Source of the DNA: Burkholderia sp. HI2500
GTDB taxonomy: Bacteria; Pseudomonadota; Gammaproteobacteria; Burkholderiales; Burkholderiaceae
Direction: 5' to 3'
DNA length: 64,000 bases
Assembly (NCBI RefSeq): GCF_002223055.1
Contig: NZ_NKFL01000005.1
Location: 248,001-312,000 of the forward strand
Shown: one piece after another, positions 1 to 9,332 of the stretch
Layout: each line of letters starts with the position of its first letter
Numbering within the stretch: the first letter of the stretch is position 1
Translations under genes and position numbers: made by a program
Notes under the pieces: model-generated
Database searches by the model: none
The model's input: only the letters and a program-made list of their open reading frames with translations
What the model was told of the DNA's origin: nothing

Positions 1-319
1 CGAGGAAGCCGCCGTGAAACGACATGCCGCCTTCCCACACCTTGAATACGTCGAGCGGATGCGAGAAGTAGAAATCGGCCTTGTAGAACAGCACATAGCC
101 GAGCCGGCCGCCGAGCACGGTGCCGAGCACGCCGTAGAACATCATGTCGTCGATGTCCTTTGCGGTCCAGCCCTGCGCCGCGACGTGCGGCAGCTTCAGC
201 CGGATCCGGCCGACGACGATCGCCGCGATGAAGCCGACGAGATACATGAGCCCGTACCAGCGCACGGCCAGCGGCCCGAGATGGATCGCAACGGGGTCGA
301 AATTCGGGTGAATGATCAT
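1..319 (-). CDS. lgt: Prolipoprotein diacylglyceryl transferase, N-terminal part (runs off the left edge)
   Basis: Inner-membrane enzyme that moves a diacylglyceryl group from phosphatidylglycerol onto the lipobox cysteine of prolipoproteins, the step before LspA (also in this window). The first 106 residues are present. They start [15 protein letters not shown], followed by a hydrophobic segment ([17 protein letters not shown]) and a [10 protein letters not shown] stretch typical of Lgt, then an ending close to GGMSFHGG, the lipid-binding region. The start is the ATG complementary to 317-319. The missing C-terminal part, about 190 residues, lies left of the window. The gene is read toward the edge, with the LysR gene (409-1323) upstream on the same strand. 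Confidence 0.93.
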
Positions 320-408
320 GGGTTAGCGAAGAAGTTTTCGAATGCGGTACGGCCGTCGCAAACGCGCCGCACCGCGCGTTGGACGGCACCGGCGCGTCAT
401 CGTTCACG

Positions 409-1323
409 TCACGTGGCGAGGCCCTGCGCGCGCACGACGTCGATGAAGCCGGCCAGCACGGGGCTCACGTCACCGGTGCGCCACACGAGGCCGGTCTCGA
501 CGACCGGCGCGCGATCGGCAAGCGGCCGGTAGACCACGCCGGTGCGCCGCAGGTTACGCAGCGATTGCGGCACCAGTGCGACGCCCATGCCGGCCGACAC
601 GAGGCTGACGATCGTCTGCATCTGGATCGCCTCCTGGCCGATGTGCGGCGTTGCCCCCGCCGCGCCGTAGCAGCCCGTAATGATGTCATAAAAGCCGGGC
701 GCCAGACGACGCGGAAAGATCACGAGCGGCAACGCGGCAACCTCGGCGAGACGCACGGGCTCGTCTTCCGGCGCATTACTCGCCGCGGCCGGCATCGCCA
801 CCACCAGCGGCTCGCGCATGACGGGCAGGTACGACAGCCCGGCCGCGTGGCGCGGCGGCACGGGCGGAATGACGAGCCCCGCGTCGATGCGCCCCGCGAC
901 GAGCTCGTCGATCTGCACGTCGCTCGTCGCCTCCGTGAGTTGCAGCCGCACCTGCGGATAGCGCGCACCGAACGCCCGCAGCAGCGCAGGCAGCAGCCCG
1001 TAATCGGCGGTCGACACGAACGCGAGCGACAGCGAACCGGCCTCGCCGCGCGCGAGCCGTCGCGCCAGCGGCGGCAGCGCATCGGCCGCTGCAAGCAGCC
1101 GGCGCACGTCCGGCAGCAGCGCCGCCCCGACCGCCGTCAGCGCCACCGAGCGCTTGGTGCGCGCGAACAGCGCGACGCCGAGCGCATCCTCGAGCGCACG
1201 GATCGCCTGCGACAGCGGCGGCTGCGTCATCGACAGGCGTTCGGCCGCGCGGCCGAAATGGCGCTCGTCGGCGACGGTCACGAAATAGCGCCACTGGCGC
1301 AGGTCGGGAGTCGGATCGGCCAT
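409..1323 (-). CDS. LysR-family regulator divergent from ilvD
   Basis: A 304-residue LysR-type regulator. The N-terminal winged helix-turn-helix (about residues 6-65) reads DLRQWRYFVTVADERHFGRAAERL, followed by SMTQPPLSQAIRALE. A LysR substrate-binding domain (about 90-300) follows. The longer in-frame reading to 1794 runs into ilvD and lacks family resemblance, so the ATG at 1321-1323, right before the HTH, is taken as the start. It is divergent from ilvD, and the 135-bp gap carries a textbook T-N11-A palindrome (1368-1382). By LysR convention it probably autoregulates and controls ilvD. The effector is unknown; a branched-chain amino acid precursor is only a guess. Confidence 0.88.
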   Translation of the reverse strand: MADPTPDLRQWRYFVTVADERHFGRAAERLSMTQPPLSQAIRALEDALGVALFARTKRSVALTAVGAALLPDVRRLLAAADALPPLARRLARGEAGSLSLAFVSTADYGLLPALLRAFGARYPQVRLQLTEATSDVQIDELVAGRIDAGLVIPPVPPRHAAGLSYLPVMREPLVVAMPAAASNAPEDEPVRLAEVAALPLVIFPRRLAPGFYDIITGCYGAAGATPHIGQEAIQMQTIVSLVSAGMGVALVPQSLRNLRRTGVVYRPLADRAPVVETGLVWRTGDVSPVLAGFIDVVRAQGLAT

Positions 1324-1367
1324 GGCTCTCTCATTCGAAAAACGACTTAATAAGCGACAAATAATAT

Positions 1368-1382
1368 ATTGGACATCCCAAT
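1368..1382. promoter_or_regulatory. LysR-type operator between lysR and ilvD
   Basis: The perfect interrupted palindrome ATTGG-N5-CCAAT fits the LysR T-N11-A rule (T1369 to A1381). It lies between the divergent LysR gene and ilvD, beside an AT-rich stretch (ATAATATATT, 1361-1370). The role is inferred from symmetry and position. Confidence 0.6.
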
Positions 1383-1458
1383 CCGGACACTCCATGCTTG
1401 ATTGATCCGAACCGGCGCGTCGCTCGACGGCGTTGCCCAGACAACGATGGAGTCCCCC

Positions 1459-3132
1459 ATGGCTTACAACCGTCGCTCGAAGCACATCACGCAAGGCGTG
1501 GCCCGCTCGCCGAACCGCTCGATGTATTACGCCCTCGGCTACCAGAAGGACGATTTCGACAAGCCGATGATCGGCATCGCGAACGGCCACTCGACGATCA
1601 CGCCGTGCAATTCCGGCCTGCAGCGCCTGTCGGACGCGGCCGTCGCGGCCGTGAAGGCGGCCGATGCGAACCCGCAGATCTTCGGCACGCCGACGATTTC
1701 GGACGGCATGTCGATGGGCACCGAAGGCATGAAGTACTCGCTCGTGTCGCGCGAGGTGATCGCCGACTGCATCGAGACCTGCGTGCAGGGGCAATGGATG
1801 GACGGCGTGGTGGTGGTCGGCGGCTGCGACAAGAACATGCCGGGCGGGATGATCGCGCTCGCGCGCCTGAACGTGCCGGGCATCTACGTGTATGGCGGCA
1901 CGATCCGCCCCGGCAACTGGAAAGGCCGGGACCTGACGATCGTGTCGTCGTTCGAGGCGGTCGGCGAATTCACCGCGGGCCGGATGTCGCAGGAGGATTT
2001 CGAAGGCGTCGAGCAGAACGCCTGCCCGACGTCGGGGTCATGCGGCGGAATGTACACCGCGAACACGATGAGCTCGTCGTTCGAGGCGCTCGGGATGTCG
2101 CTGCTGTACTCGTCGACGATGGCGAACCCCGACCAGGAGAAGGTCGATTCGGCCGCCGAATCGGCGCGTGTGCTCGTCGAGGCCGTGAAGCGCGACCTGA
2201 AGCCGCGCGACATCATCACGAAGGAGTCGATCGAGAACGCGGTGTCGGTGATCATGGCGACGGGCGGCTCGACCAATGCAGTGCTGCACTACCTCGCGAT
2301 CGCGCACGCGGCCGAGGTCGACTGGACGATCGAGGACTTCGAGCGCATCCGCAAGCGCGTGCCCGTGATCTGCGACCTGAAGCCGTCGGGCAAGTACGTC
2401 GCGACCGACCTGCACCGGGCCGGCGGGATTCCGCAGGTGTTGAAGATCCTGCTCGACGCGGAGCTGCTGCACGGCGACTGCATGACGATCACCGGCCGCA
2501 CGCTCGCCGACGAGCTGAAGGACGTGCCGGGCGTGCCGCGCGCGGACCAGGACGTGATCTTCCCGATCGACCGCGCGCTGTACAAGGAAGGCCACCTCGC
2601 CATCCTGAAGGGCAATCTCGCGGAAGACGGCGCGGTCGCGAAGATCACCGGCCTGAAGAACCCGGTGATCACGGGCCCGGCACGCGTGTTCGACGACGAG
2701 CAGAGCGCGATGGATGCGATTCTCGGCGACCGGATTCGCGCCGGCGACATCCTCGTGCTGCGCTACCTCGGCCCGAAGGGCGGCCCCGGCATGCCGGAAA
2801 TGCTCGCGCCGACGTCCGCGATCATCGGCAAGGGGCTCGGCGAATCGGTCGGCTTCATCACCGACGGCCGCTTCTCGGGCGGCACCTGGGGGATGGTGGT
2901 CGGCCACGTCGCGCCCGAGGCGTTCGTCGGCGGCACGATCGCGCTCGTGCAAGAGGGTGACTCGATCACGATCGACGCGCATCGGCTGCTGCTGCAGCTG
3001 AACGTCGATGATGCGGAACTCGCGCGCCGCCGCGCCGCATGGCAACAACCGGCGCCACGCTACACGCGCGGCGTGCTCGCGAAATTCGCGGCGCTCGCCC
3101 GCCCGGCGAACCAGGGCGCCGTCACGGGTTGA
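1459..3132 (+). CDS. ilvD: Dihydroxy-acid dehydratase
   Basis: This 557-residue enzyme dehydrates 2,3-dihydroxy-isovalerate and 2,3-dihydroxy-3-methylvalerate to the 2-keto acids in valine, leucine, isoleucine and pantothenate synthesis. The N-terminus (AYNRRSK, then [16 protein letters not shown]) and the [11 protein letters not shown] and [12 protein letters not shown] motifs are IlvD signatures. Cys50, Cys123 and Cys195 are the expected Fe-S ligands. Length matches the shorter (about 557-residue) IlvD form common in Burkholderia. The ATG at 1459 gives the family start; an in-frame ATG at 1447 would add four residues (MESP). It is likely controlled by the divergent LysR gene. Confidence 0.96.
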   Translation: MAYNRRSKHITQGVARSPNRSMYYALGYQKDDFDKPMIGIANGHSTITPCNSGLQRLSDAAVAAVKAADANPQIFGTPTISDGMSMGTEGMKYSLVSREVIADCIETCVQGQWMDGVVVVGGCDKNMPGGMIALARLNVPGIYVYGGTIRPGNWKGRDLTIVSSFEAVGEFTAGRMSQEDFEGVEQNACPTSGSCGGMYTANTMSSSFEALGMSLLYSSTMANPDQEKVDSAAESARVLVEAVKRDLKPRDIITKESIENAVSVIMATGGSTNAVLHYLAIAHAAEVDWTIEDFERIRKRVPVICDLKPSGKYVATDLHRAGGIPQVLKILLDAELLHGDCMTITGRTLADELKDVPGVPRADQDVIFPIDRALYKEGHLAILKGNLAEDGAVAKITGLKNPVITGPARVFDDEQSAMDAILGDRIRAGDILVLRYLGPKGGPGMPEMLAPTSAIIGKGLGESVGFITDGRFSGGTWGMVVGHVAPEAFVGGTIALVQEGDSITIDAHRLLLQLNVDDAELARRRAAWQQPAPRYTRGVLAKFAALARPANQGAVTG

Positions 3133-3210
3133 TCCGGGCGCGTCAAGACATGCGACCCCGATAAACATGGCTGCCGGGGGAACGCGCAAAACGCGCTTTC
3201 CCTTTGCTTC

Positions 3211-3216
3211 TATAAT
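3211..3216 (+). promoter_or_regulatory. Candidate -10 element of the cytochrome gene
   Basis: A perfect TATAAT lies 44 bases upstream of the cytochrome c start (3260). No good -35 is seen at the right spacing, so this is a moderate call. Confidence 0.4.
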
Positions 3217-3259
3217 GCGCGGACCATGTAGCCGGCCGTCCCCGCCGGCGGAGAACCGC

Positions 3260-3586
3260 ATGAAACACTCGATATTGCGCGTCCTGCTCGCCACCTTGCT
3301 GATCGGCAGCGGGGCAGCGGCGCGCGCCGACCAGGCCGACGGGCTCGCGCTGGCTCAGCGCAAGAACTGCATGGCCTGCCACGCGATCGGCAAGCCGCTG
3401 ATGGGCCCGTCGTTCCACGACATCGCCGGCAAGTATGCGCCGCGCGGCGACGCCGTCGATTACCTTGCCCAGTCGATCGTGAAAGGCAGCGTCGGCGTAT
3501 GGGGCGGCGTGCCGATGCCCGCGAATACGCAACTGACGAACAGCGAAGCCCACACGCTCGCGCAATGGGTGCTGTCGGTGCGCTGA
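3260..3586 (+). CDS. Small periplasmic class I c-type cytochrome (c551/c5-like)
   Basis: A 108-residue exported monohaem cytochrome c. The signal peptide is residues 1 to about 23 (MKHSILRVLLATLLIGSGAA, then ARA). The haem-binding motif CMACH spans Cys37, Cys40 and His41, and the axial Met is probably Met86 in GVPMPANT. The spacing and the MGPSFHDIAGKYA segment are typical of c551-like electron carriers that serve cytochrome oxidases or periplasmic reductases. The ATG at 3260 is chosen because it gives a clean signal peptide; the longer upstream reading overlaps ilvD. It stands alone between ilvD and the convergent DUF2486 gene, so the redox partner is not indicated. Confidence 0.9.
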   Translation: MKHSILRVLLATLLIGSGAAARADQADGLALAQRKNCMACHAIGKPLMGPSFHDIAGKYAPRGDAVDYLAQSIVKGSVGVWGGVPMPANTQLTNSEAHTLAQWVLSVR

Positions 3587-3727
3587 ACCGGACGCCCGGG
3601 CCGAACGGCCAATCTGCCGGATTCCGGCGACTGGCGGGCATACCCGACTAACCCGTGCAGTGCCCCGCCGATAACTTCACCGGCCCTTACTGGATCGCAC
3701 TCCGTTTTTCAGCGAAACGCCCGTTGC

Positions 3728-4486
3728 TTAGCCGGAATGACCGGCGCGGCGTCGTGCGATCTCTTCGTCGACCGCGTCGCGGACCCAGCCCATCACCTCG
3801 GTTTCCAGCGCCAGCGCCACTTCGCGCGTGATCTGGCCGACCAGCCAGGCCGAATGCTCATGCAGTGCGTCGCGACAGCGGGCCTCGATCGCGTCGCGCC
3901 CTTCCCCAGTCAGATAGTTTGTCAGGCGATTGCGCAGGCGCTCGGCGATGTGCTGCGCATCTTCCGGCGTCAGCCCGGCTGCAGCCTGCGCTTCAGGCTG
4001 CCGCGCAGCGACTGGTACGACGGCCTCCGGCAGGTGCGCTTCACGCGCATGCGCCACCGCCTCATGCGCCACCGCTGCGAACGCGGGTAGCGGCACATCG
4101 GCGTCGGCCAGCGACGATTGCAGCGGCGCGCGCATGGCCGCCGAATCTTCGGCGACCACGTGCTCCACGGCGCCGGGTTCGGCCGGCGCATCGGTCTCGC
4201 CCATCGCTGCCGCGACAGCCGTCGCCACGTCGCCCGGCAGTTCGACCGCCGGCACGTGCGGCGTCGGCACGCATTCGACCACGACGGAATCGGGGTCAAG
4301 CTCACTTTGCGCGGATTCGGCCGGCGCCGCATCTGCGGCGTGCGGCGCGACCACGTCGGTGAGCACCGGAATCGCCGCGCTGGCAGGCGGCGGCGCGTCG
4401 GGCGCCGGCGAGCGCGCCGGCACCGGCTTGCCCGGCACCAGCACGTCGGTCAGCGTCGGGATCGAGGATGAATCGGCTTCGGTCAC
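3728..4486 (-). CDS. DUF2486 family protein
   Basis: A 252-residue protein of unknown function that matches, from memory, the Burkholderia-restricted DUF2486 family. Two copies of an IPxLTDVxxP motif lie at residues 9-18 and 39-48. An Ala/Pro/Glu-rich, probably disordered segment (about 50-170) follows. The C-terminus (about 175-250) is a predicted helical, charged domain (RLRNRLTNYL, then TREVALALETEVMGWVRDAV). There is no signal peptide or membrane segment. It lies 25 bases downstream of holC and may be cotranscribed with pepA-holC. A role near the replisome would be guilt by association only. Confidence 0.8.
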   Translation of the reverse strand: MTEADSSSIPTLTDVLVPGKPVPARSPAPDAPPPASAAIPVLTDVVAPHAADAAPAESAQSELDPDSVVVECVPTPHVPAVELPGDVATAVAAAMGETDAPAEPGAVEHVVAEDSAAMRAPLQSSLADADVPLPAFAAVAHEAVAHAREAHLPEAVVPVAARQPEAQAAAGLTPEDAQHIAERLRNRLTNYLTGEGRDAIEARCRDALHEHSAWLVGQITREVALALETEVMGWVRDAVDEEIARRRAGHSG

Positions 4487-4511
4487 GGGAACACTCCGTT
4501 GACGGTTGCGG

Positions 4512-4928
4512 CTAGCTGCCCTGCTTGTAGTTGTTCAGCGCGTAGCCGCGGTCGCGGTAGAACCGGTAGCGGTCGCGGCCCGCGGCCAGCTCGTCCGGCG
4601 CATTGCCGACCACTTCGAGCAGGCGCTCGAAGCGGGCAAACTGCGCGGGCACGGCTGCGCCGAGGTTCAGCAGCACGTGATGATGCGGCGCGCGGTCGAG
4701 ATCCGCGGCCAGCACGATCGGCGTCCCGGCTGCGTGCTCGCTGTCGACACCGCAATGCGGGATGAAATCGAGCGGCGAGAACGTCCAGAGCCGCTCGTCG
4801 AGCGCGCGCAGGCGCGCGGGCTCGGCGAGCACAACGACCGGCTGCCCGGCCAGGTAGGCCTTGCGCAGCAGCCGGCACGCGTACGCGAGCGAATCGCCGA
4901 CGTTCGAGTGGAAATCGATCCGCGTCAT
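4512..4928 (-). CDS. holC: DNA polymerase III chi subunit
   Basis: A 138-residue chi subunit, which links the clamp loader (through psi) to single-stranded DNA-binding protein. The sequence starts MTRIDFHSNVGDSLAYACRL, and the QPVVVLAEPARLRALDERLWTFSPLDFIPH segment is the conserved HolC core (DxxLWTFxxxxFIPH). A C-terminal YRFYRDRGYAL segment is also typical. It follows pepA by 34 bases on the same strand, the common pepA-holC order in proteobacteria. Confidence 0.93.
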   Translation of the reverse strand: MTRIDFHSNVGDSLAYACRLLRKAYLAGQPVVVLAEPARLRALDERLWTFSPLDFIPHCGVDSEHAAGTPIVLAADLDRAPHHHVLLNLGAAVPAQFARFERLLEVVGNAPDELAAGRDRYRFYRDRGYALNNYKQGS

Positions 4929-4962
4929 TGCCCGCGTACCCGCAGCGTCGTCAACACCGCCA

Positions 4963-6474
4963 TCACTGGCCGGCGCGGTCGATCAGGAACTGTGCGAGCA
5001 GCGGCACCGGACGGCCCGTCGCGCCCTTCGCCGCGCCACCCTTCCATGCGGTGCCCGCGATGTCGAGGTGGGCCCACGGATAGCTCTCGGTGAAGCGCGA
5101 CAGGAAGCACGCGGCCGTCACGGCGCCGGCCGGGCGCCCGCCGATGTTCGCGAGATCCGCGAAGTTCGACTTCAGCTGATCCTGGTACTCGTCGTCGAGC
5201 GGCATGCGCCATGCCGGGTCGTTCGCTTCGCGCGACGCGTCGAGCAGTTCGCCCGCGAGCGCGTCGTCCGTCGAGAACAGGCCGCTGTTGTGGCCGCCCA
5301 GCGCGATCACGCACGCGCCCGTCAGCGTGGCAACGTCGATCACGGCGGCCGGCTTGAAGCGCTCGGCATACGTGAGCGCGTCGCACAGGATCAGACGGCC
5401 TTCGGCGTCGGTGTTCAGCACCTCGATCGTCAGGCCCTTCATGCTGGTGACGATGTCGCCCGGCTTCGTCGCGTTGCCGCCCGGCATGTTCTCGCAGGTC
5501 GGCACGATCGCGACGACGTTGATCTTCAGGCCCATCTCGGCGACCGCACGCATCGTGCCCAGCACGGAACCCGCGCCGCACATGTCGTACTTCATCTCGT
5601 CCATGCCCTCGCCCGGCTTCAGCGAGATGCCGCCCGTGTCGAACGTGATGCCCTTGCCGACCAGCACGACCGGCGCGGCCTTCGCGGCGGCGCCCTGGTA
5701 GTGCAGCACGATGAACTGCGGCGGCTCGACCGACGCGCGCGCGACCGACAGGAACGAGCCCATCTTCAGCGCCTGGATCTGCTTGAGCCCGAGCACTTCC
5801 GCCTTCAGGCCCCAATCCTTCGCGATCTTCTTCGCGGTGTTGCCGAGGTAGGTCGGCGTGCAGACGTTGCCCGGCAGGTTGCCGAGGTCGCGGGTGAGAT
5901 CCATCCCGTTCGCGAGCGCGACTGCCTGCTTGACCGCGACCTTCGCGGCCTTTTCGTCGGACGGATCGACGCTGAACACGACGCGCTTGAGCGTGTGCGA
6001 CGCCGGCTCCGGCTTGCTCTTCATCTGCGTGAAGCGGTAGGTCTCGTTGCGCAGCGCGAGGATTGCCGCGCGCACGCCCCAGTCGGAGCTGCGCTCGTCG
6101 ACCGGCAGTTGCGCGAGCGTGAACGTGACCTGGACGACCTTGGTCGCCAGCAGCGCGCGCCATGCGGCCGTCACGGCATCGTTATAGGCTTTCTGATTGA
6201 AAGCATCCTGCTTGCCGAGGCCGACCAGCAGCACGCGCGACGCGCCGATGCCCGACACTTCGTGCAGGAACAGCGTCTTGCCGCGCTTGCCGTCCATGTC
6301 GCCGGCCTTGATCACGCGCGAAACCAGCCCCTTGGTGGCCGTGTCGATATCGAGCGCCGCGCCCGACAGGGTCTGCGCCTCGAAGATGCCGAGCACGATG
6401 CAGTCGGACTTCCCGGTCAGGAACCCCTTCGCCTCGCCTTTGCTCCAATCACAGCCTTTTATGCTAAAGTCCAT
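4963..6474 (-). CDS. pepA: Leucyl aminopeptidase (M17)
   Basis: A 503-residue cytosolic dimetal aminopeptidase that removes N-terminal residues from peptides; in E. coli PepA also binds DNA at cer and carAB. The M17 signature NTDAEGRL ([20 protein letters not shown]) is intact, as are the upstream metal and lysine region ([16 protein letters not shown]) and [13 protein letters not shown]. Length matches the family. The ATG complementary to 6472-6474 gives [17 protein letters not shown], the family start. It heads the pepA-holC-DUF2486 group and is divergent from lptF; the 122-bp gap must hold both promoters. Confidence 0.96.
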   Translation of the reverse strand: MDFSIKGCDWSKGEAKGFLTGKSDCIVLGIFEAQTLSGAALDIDTATKGLVSRVIKAGDMDGKRGKTLFLHEVSGIGASRVLLVGLGKQDAFNQKAYNDAVTAAWRALLATKVVQVTFTLAQLPVDERSSDWGVRAAILALRNETYRFTQMKSKPEPASHTLKRVVFSVDPSDEKAAKVAVKQAVALANGMDLTRDLGNLPGNVCTPTYLGNTAKKIAKDWGLKAEVLGLKQIQALKMGSFLSVARASVEPPQFIVLHYQGAAAKAAPVVLVGKGITFDTGGISLKPGEGMDEMKYDMCGAGSVLGTMRAVAEMGLKINVVAIVPTCENMPGGNATKPGDIVTSMKGLTIEVLNTDAEGRLILCDALTYAERFKPAAVIDVATLTGACVIALGGHNSGLFSTDDALAGELLDASREANDPAWRMPLDDEYQDQLKSNFADLANIGGRPAGAVTAACFLSRFTESYPWAHLDIAGTAWKGGAAKGATGRPVPLLAQFLIDRAGQ

Positions 6475-6596
6475 CGCGCTTGTCCTCGGATAAAATCTGG
6501 GCTAAGGATGAAAGCCGCAATTATCCGCTATTTTTCCCGTGGCGGCGCGAGCGCTCCACCACGCGTGCGCAGCCTCCCGCCCTCTTCTCATCAAGA

Positions 6597-7688
6597 ATGA
6601 TCTTCGAACGCTCCCTCCAGCGCGAGCTTGCGTATACGGCTGGCGCCGTGTTCATGGTGCTGCTCACGATCATGCTCACGACGATGATGATCCGCATCGT
6701 CGGCTACGCCGCGTCCGGTGAAATCGATCCGCGGGACGTCCTCGTGCTGATCGGCCTCACCGTGATCGGCTACCTCGCCGTGATGCTCGTCGTCACGCTG
6801 TTCGTGTCGATCCTGTTCGTGCTGACCCGGTGGTACCGGGACTCCGAAATGGTCGTGTGGCTCGCGTCCGGCGTGAGCCTCACGCGCCTCATCAAGCCGA
6901 TCGGCGTGTTCGCCACGCCGATCATCCTGCTGATCGCCTTCTTCGCGTTCGTCGGCTGGCCGTGGTCGAACCAGCAAAGCAAGATGATCAAGGCGCGCTT
7001 CCAGCAGCGCGACGAGATCTCGCTGCTCGCGCCGGGCCAGTTCCGCGAATCGGCCTCGAACCACCGCGTGTTCTTCATCGAGAAGATGACGCCCGACCAG
7101 AGCAAGGTGCAGAACGTGTTCGTGACCTCGACCGAGAACGGCAAGGTCAACGTGGTCGTGTCGCAGACGGGGCACACGGAAACGCGCGACGGCAGCCGCT
7201 TCGTCGTCCTGGAGGACGGCCGCCGCTACGACGGCACGCCCGGCCAGCCGAACTTCAAGATCATGGAGTTCGAGCGCTATGGCGTGAAGATCACGAGCAC
7301 CCCGGTCACCAACGTGCAGACCACCAACAGCACGCCGACGCCGGACCTGCTGCGCAACCCGACGAACGACAACCTCGCGGAATTCGCGTGGCGCGCGGGG
7401 CTGCCGCTGATCGCGATCAACCTGATGGTGCTCGGCATTCCGCTGTCGTACCAGAACCCGCGCCGCAGCCGCACGATCAACCTCGTGATGGCCGTGCTGA
7501 TCTACCTCACGTACTCGAACCTGCTGAACGTGGTGCAGTCGCAGATCGAGCAGGGCAAGATGTCGTTCGGCGTCGGTCTCGTCGGCCTGCATCTGGTCGT
7601 CGCGGCGATCGTCGCGTTCATCTTCTGGTTGCGCGTGCGCAATCGTCCGCTGTTTACACGCGCGCTGTTCGGCCGCTCGGGAGCATGA
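6597..7688 (+). CDS. lptF: LPS export ABC transporter permease LptF
   Basis: A 363-residue inner-membrane permease that, with LptG and the LptB ATPase, extracts lipopolysaccharide from the inner membrane and passes it to LptC-A-D. It has the YjgP/YjgQ architecture. N-terminal membrane segments span about residues 13-120, with FERSLQRELAYTAGAVF at the start. A periplasmic beta-jellyroll-like domain spans about 130-260 and C-terminal membrane segments about 270-350. The ATG at 6597 gives the family start; upstream in-frame residues are unrelated. lptG follows after 3 bases, so the pair is clearly cotranscribed. Confidence 0.95.
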   Translation: MIFERSLQRELAYTAGAVFMVLLTIMLTTMMIRIVGYAASGEIDPRDVLVLIGLTVIGYLAVMLVVTLFVSILFVLTRWYRDSEMVVWLASGVSLTRLIKPIGVFATPIILLIAFFAFVGWPWSNQQSKMIKARFQQRDEISLLAPGQFRESASNHRVFFIEKMTPDQSKVQNVFVTSTENGKVNVVVSQTGHTETRDGSRFVVLEDGRRYDGTPGQPNFKIMEFERYGVKITSTPVTNVQTTNSTPTPDLLRNPTNDNLAEFAWRAGLPLIAINLMVLGIPLSYQNPRRSRTINLVMAVLIYLTYSNLLNVVQSQIEQGKMSFGVGLVGLHLVVAAIVAFIFWLRVRNRPLFTRALFGRSGA

Positions 7689-7691
7689 TCG

Positions 7692-8840
7692 ATGCGGCTC
7701 TATGAAAAGTACTTCGCGCGACAGATCTACGTCACGTTCGTCTTCATCCTGTTCGCGTTCTCGGGCCTGTTCTTCTTCTTCGACCTGATCAGCGAACTGA
7801 ACTCGGTCGGGCACGGCAACTACAAGTTCGGCTACGCGGTGCTGCGCGTCGCGCTGCAGACCCCGTCGCGCTTCTACGAAATCATCCCGGTCGCCGCGCT
7901 GATCAGCGCGATCTACGTGTTCGCGCAGATGGCCGCGAACTCGGAATTCACGATCTTCCGCGTATCGGGCCTCGCGACCAACCAGGCGCTGCGCTCGCTG
8001 CTGAAGATCGGCGTGCCACTCGTGATCATCACCTACCTGATCGGCGAATTCGTCGGCCCGTACGCCGACCAGCTGTCCGAACGCGTGCGGCTGCAGGCGC
8101 TCGGCGCATCGGTGTCGTCGAACTTCCAGTCGGGCGTGTGGGTGAAGGACACGCTCGCGGCCCGTGAAAACGGCGAGCAGGTCACGCGCTTCGTCAACGT
8201 CGGCAGCCTGTCGCCCGACTCGACGATCAGCAACGTGCGCATCTACGAATTCGATTCGAAATTCCAGCTGCGCAACGTGCGGATCGCGCAGACGGGCCGC
8301 TACGAGCCGCCCGGCCACTGGCTGCTGAAGGGCGTCAACGAAACCGAGCTGACGCCGATCAAGCCGATCAGCGGCCAGCCGGCCGATGCGCTGAACCCCG
8401 TGTACCGGTCGCAGCAGGTATCGCTGCCCGAATACCGGCTGCGCTCGGACCTGACGCCGCAGATCCTGTCGGTGCTGCTCGTGTCGCCGGATCGCATGTC
8501 GATCATCAACCTGTTCCGCTACATCCAGCATTTGCGCGAGAATCAGCAGGACACGCAGCGCTACGACATCGCGCTGTGGCGCAAGCTGCTGTATCCGTTC
8601 GCGGTGTTCGTGATGCTCGTGCTGTCGCTGCCGTTCGCGTACCTGCACACGCGTGCGGGCGTGGTCGGCGTGAAGGTGTTCGGCGGCATCATGCTCGGCA
8701 TGAGCTTCCAGCTTCTCAATACGCTGTTCTCGCACATCGGCACGCTGAACACGTGGCCCGCGCCGCTCACCGCGGCGACGCCGGGCCTGATCTATCTCGC
8801 GCTCGGCCTGTTCGCGCTCAAGTGGGTCGACCGGCACTGA
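7692..8840 (+). CDS. lptG: LPS export ABC transporter permease LptG
   Basis: A 382-residue partner of LptF in the LptB2FG lipopolysaccharide extractor. It begins MRLYEKYFARQIYVTFVFIL, followed by FFFFDLISEL, the typical LptG start with the first membrane helix. The PVAALISAIYVFAQMAANSE segment contains the cytoplasmic coupling-helix region that contacts LptB. A periplasmic beta-jellyroll domain spans about 135-280, and the closing membrane helices include LLYPFAVFVMLVLSLPFAYL. LptF ends three bases upstream. lptB, lptC and lptA are not in this window. Confidence 0.95.
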   Translation: MRLYEKYFARQIYVTFVFILFAFSGLFFFFDLISELNSVGHGNYKFGYAVLRVALQTPSRFYEIIPVAALISAIYVFAQMAANSEFTIFRVSGLATNQALRSLLKIGVPLVIITYLIGEFVGPYADQLSERVRLQALGASVSSNFQSGVWVKDTLAARENGEQVTRFVNVGSLSPDSTISNVRIYEFDSKFQLRNVRIAQTGRYEPPGHWLLKGVNETELTPIKPISGQPADALNPVYRSQQVSLPEYRLRSDLTPQILSVLLVSPDRMSIINLFRYIQHLRENQQDTQRYDIALWRKLLYPFAVFVMLVLSLPFAYLHTRAGVVGVKVFGGIMLGMSFQLLNTLFSHIGTLNTWPAPLTAATPGLIYLALGLFALKWVDRH

Positions 8841-8867
8841 GCGCCGCGTCACGACGGAGGTTTCGAC

Positions 8868-9251
8868 ATGAGCTCGCATGGCATCGTCCTGTTCGGCCAC
8901 GGCGCGCGTGACCCGCGCTGGGCCGAGCCGTTCGAACGGCTCGCCGCGCGGCTGCGCGGCGCCCCCTCCCCCGCCGCACACGTGTCGCTCGCGTTCCTCG
9001 AGCTGATGACGCCGTCGCTCGGCGACGCGGTCGCCGGGCAGGTCGCGGCCGGCTGCACGCACATCACCGTGGTGCCCGTGTTCTTCGGCCAGGGCGGCCA
9101 TGTCCGCCGCGACCTGCCGCAGCTCGTCGACGCATGCCGCGCCGTGCATCCGGGTGTCGAGATCCGCTGCGCGACGGCCGTCGGCGAAGACGACGGCGTG
9201 CTCGACGCGATCGCGCGCTACTGCATCGACCAGATCGGCGACGACGCGTAA
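8868..9251 (+). CDS. cbiX: Sirohydrochlorin cobalto/ferrochelatase, short CbiX type
   Basis: A 127-residue single-domain CbiX/SirB chelatase that inserts Fe or Co into sirohydrochlorin. His11 in LFGHGARD is the conserved catalytic or metal residue, and the second conserved His is His78 in VFFGQGGHVRRDLP. Short CbiX proteins act as homodimers. It is convergent with cobA, which makes precorrin-2 for siroheme, next to a siroheme-dependent CysI operon, so iron insertion into siroheme is the likely job. A GGAGG ribosome site precedes the ATG. It may be cotranscribed with lptFG (27-bp gap), although the functions differ. Confidence 0.88.
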   Translation: MSSHGIVLFGHGARDPRWAEPFERLAARLRGAPSPAAHVSLAFLELMTPSLGDAVAGQVAAGCTHITVVPVFFGQGGHVRRDLPQLVDACRAVHPGVEIRCATAVGEDDGVLDAIARYCIDQIGDDA

Positions 9252-9275
9252 ATCACGCCGTCACGGCCCACAAAG

Positions 9276-9306
9276 AAAAAGCGCCGGCTTCCGCCAGCGC
9301 TTTTTT
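9276..9306. terminator. Bidirectional terminator between cbiX and cobA
   Basis: A hairpin with outer stem AAAAAGCGC / GCGCTTTTT, one internal mismatch and a three-base-pair inner stem, with A-runs and T-runs on both sides. It lies between the convergent ends of the chelatase gene and cobA. Confidence 0.8.
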
Positions 9307-9332
9307 CGTTTGGAACTCCAGCCGGATTCCGC

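Noticed and set aside
6591..9149. Long minus-strand open frame (about 850 codons) across lptF-lptG
   Set aside because: High-GC shadow of two recognisable membrane proteins. Its product is a His/Arg/Asp-rich chain without domains.
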